DNA from: Pohlia nutans
Lineage: Eukaryota > Streptophyta > Bryopsida > Bryales > Mniaceae
Direction: 5' to 3'
DNA: 64,000 nucleotides
NCBI GenBank assembly: GCA_022496805.1
Contig: CM040085.1
Coordinates: 44,545,811-44,609,810, forward strand
Positions 62,301 through 64,000 of the stretch are shown one piece after another. The first letter of the stretch is position 1, and every line of letters starts with the position of its first letter. The position numbers and the translations under genes are program-made. A model generated the notes under the pieces. It did not search any database. It was not told the DNA's origin and saw only the letters and a list, made by a program, of their open reading frames with translations.

Positions 62301-63502
62301 ACCCTTGTTGCTGACCACTCTCCAACAGGTGTTTCTTCGGCGCCTACTGCAGTCTTCGCTGTTATAGATACATGGTTAGATCGTCTCAGAGAATTATAAA
62401 TGAAAACAATGAGCAGATACAAACAGCTTGACGTTATCATGACATTATCAAAAGCCAAGATACCGGCGCAAAAGACCACACGATCAGTCCAAGCAAGAGA
62501 TTGAGAGAACAACAAAAGTATAAATTTACCTCTTTGCTTCAGAAATTCGGGAGCACCCATTGATTTTGTTGAGTCAACGTTAAGTGAAATCCCAACAGAC
62601 GATTTGGCCATCCTTGTCTGTCAGACATTCAATAGAGACAACACAAATTCAGTCCCAAAAATCCTCAAACCACTACAGAGGGCACCTAAGGTCTCCAATA
62701 CCAAGCGGCAAGCACTAAAGACCACACAGCACCATATCTAAGAGAGCATAGAAATTAGTACAAACAAACACTAATTCGAAGCATAGAACGGTGGACACGA
62801 AGTTACCATGGTGGTCAGAATCACGGAATTGGAAGTCCCAGCAGCTGCAGTGAAGGCTTTACACTTGCGACCAAACAATGGGCATAATACAAACCCTCCA
62901 CCTTCCTGGCCACGCCGCCCGTAGGCATCTGACAGCAGTATAATGGCTGGACTGTCCATATCACGAAAATTCAGACACCAGTGAAGGTGGCCATTTGAAG
63001 TCCGCGCTTCAATGCCAGTCGCAGTGATTCTCATAACCTAAAACATCCAGAACTCAACGAGCATTAGAGGACAAAAAGAGTCAACTAACGTTATTCCCAT
63101 GGTTGTGTAGAGCATGATATCAAACGAGAAAATTGTGAAGTTCCACAAAAGAGTAATATGGTCATACTAGTTACATTGGCGTGTTTCAGAGCGCCAAAAT
63201 TGTGAGATTTCAGTGCGCAGAGCTCTAAAACCTGGACTGATATAGATCCGAGGTTCCAGACAGATGCCTGGAAATGTAACAATCTCTTGAAATTTCACCA
63301 TTTTAACTAAAATAACAATGTAAAACGAGAAACTGAAAGCTCCCAAACAAAGGAAAAGAGACATACGAAAGGACTCCAGTCTGATGCACGCCGCCTCAAA
63401 TGAAGAACAGGAAACTCAGCCGTCTCCGCAGAAAAAGGAGATGATCCAGGTATTCTGAAGGACCTCAGCTTATGCAACTCCGTGAGTATTGCTGCTCGGT
63501 AC
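50215..63502 (-). CDS. GRV2: GRV2/RME-8 (DNAJC13) homologue, 22 exons, 5' partial
   Basis: Large endosomal J-protein; plant GRV2/KAM2 is needed for vacuolar trafficking, endosome organisation and shoot gravitropism. Exons, complement, 5' to 3': 63502-63367, 63037-62807, 62617-62530, 62358-62153, 61942-61841, 61645-61583, 61387-59171, 58725-58363, 58194-58054, 57908-57027, 56599-56376, 56005-55845, 55638-55455, 55143-54852, 54590-54081, 53762-53417, 52928-52579, 52253-51753, 51448-51324, 51114-50991, 50677-50609, 50421-50215. All junctions are GT..AG and in phase, giving about 2,506 codons; plant GRV2 is about 2,550, so only the first few dozen are missing. Landmarks: N-terminal VLHLRRRASDWSPF; Gln-rich linker and poly-Pro in the 2.2-kb exon; GYF-like region (EWHYVTKAGAQVGPV) near 58,430-58,565; J domain with YHPDKNP at about 57,027-57,150; armadillo-like helical repeats after it. 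The last exon contains VWSAYKDQKHDLFLP. Confidence 0.95.
53301..53363. repeat. (CA)17 and (TA)14 compound microsatellite
   Basis: CA run 53,301-53,334 followed by TA run 53,336-53,363, inside the GRV2 intron between exons 53,762-53,417 and 52,928-52,579. Confidence 0.95.
58889..59105 (+). mobile_element. TTAA-type MITE (family A) in a GRV2 intron
   Basis: Left end TTAACCCCTAAAAGACC intact. Interior 'ggattaatggttttaaaatgac', 'tcaccagaatcagtgaa' and 'gcatgtgttaatcaaa' matches the family. The right end is truncated. It lies in intron 58,726-59,170, in reverse orientation to GRV2. Confidence 0.7.
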
Positions 63503-64000
63503 CTGTAGTGAACATCAGAATGTGTCACCAAAATGTTCGCCACAATTTCGCAACTAGGTAAAGGTTACTATTTAATGTTTAACCAATATGTAGAAGTCTG
63601 CTCTCATTGGGAGATCGCTATAAAGCTCTGGAGAGATCACGAAACAAACTCTCCTGGGATCAAATTTTTTTATCACTATGTATGAATTTCTAATGCAATC
63701 ATTCAAAAGTGGAAGGCTGTACACCACATTAGACAACCCCATTTTCCATTCAAAAATCAGTGGCCATAGACGTTTAGCTTACACCACTTGCTAAAAACTC
63801 CAACCAAGTGTACTCTCATCTCTTCCAGTTGCTGTTGATAACAGGGATCAATAAGAGACAGGAACAGTTTTAGTTTCCTCTACCTTACAATTATTGAAAG
63901 CAGTAGAACAATGCACAACACTCACCCTGTCACCACTGTAGACTGAAATTGAAAAAAACTTCAATCACTGGAGAGAAGTATCCCATGGAACCAGGAAAAC
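63503..64000 (-). other. GRV2 5' intron sequence
   Basis: Upstream of the most 5' exon I can confirm. The missing first exon(s) of GRV2 should lie beyond 64,000, or a small one may lie here. A possible donor (complement of CTCACCCTG) is at about 63,933-63,941 but I cannot confirm an exon. Confidence 0.4.

Noticed and set aside
63925..63945. Tiny extra GRV2 exon (about 17 nt, minus strand) with good splice-like edges
   Set aside because: The peptide does not clearly match GRV2 and the size is unlikely; left as intron.

Overview
The window looks like nuclear DNA of a land plant. It holds spliced genes of plant-specific families: two seven-transmembrane MLO genes, a GRV2/RME-8-type DnaJ protein, and a NAP1 gene ending in the plant NAP1 prenylation box CKQQ. 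Introns are canonical GT..AG and AT-rich. Introns and intergenic DNA are packed with short terminal-inverted-repeat (TIR) elements. I cannot name the species; a seed-free plant is possible but the sequence does not prove it.

Layout. (1) 2-474: last three exons of a NAP1 histone chaperone gene (+), then its 3' UTR. (2) 1.3-2.1 kb: GC-rich 98-bp tandem repeat. (3) 2.1-5.9 kb: old repeats, several ending in TTAA plus CCCCTAAAGG-like termini. (4) 6,726-19,290: MLO gene 1 (+), 16 exons, 582 aa, introns full of MITEs (CACTA-type, GGCCGGGTA-type and TTAA-type). (5) 19.3-37.4 kb: gene desert of tiled TTAA-flanked elements, a direct ~1.45-kb duplication, a tRNA-derived SINE candidate and a Stowaway MITE nested in an older MITE. 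(6) 37,755-39,356: complete 1.6-kb Tc1-type DD34E transposon whose transposase carries one in-frame stop near its C-terminus. (7) 41,338-46,037: MLO gene 2 (+), 12 exons, 611 aa, a paralogue of gene 1 lacking four of its introns. (8) 47.4-49.0 kb: a ~1.5-kb foldback with nested elements. (9) 50,215 to beyond 63,502: GRV2/RME-8 homologue (-), 22 exons, about 2,506 codons in the window, 5' end outside it.

The four genes do not form a pathway. The MLO pair is a dispersed tandem duplicate (calmodulin-binding membrane proteins). GRV2 acts in endosomal trafficking and NAP1 in chromatin assembly. MLO2 and GRV2 are convergent with the foldback between them. All exon models were hand-built from splice sites, reading phase and protein similarity. 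Every junction joins in phase, which gives good confidence for the MLO and GRV2 models. Most of the novelty is in the mobile DNA: a TTAA-targeting family with telomere-like ends, the foldback, the DD34E element, and a MITE whose end forms part of an MLO2 splice donor.
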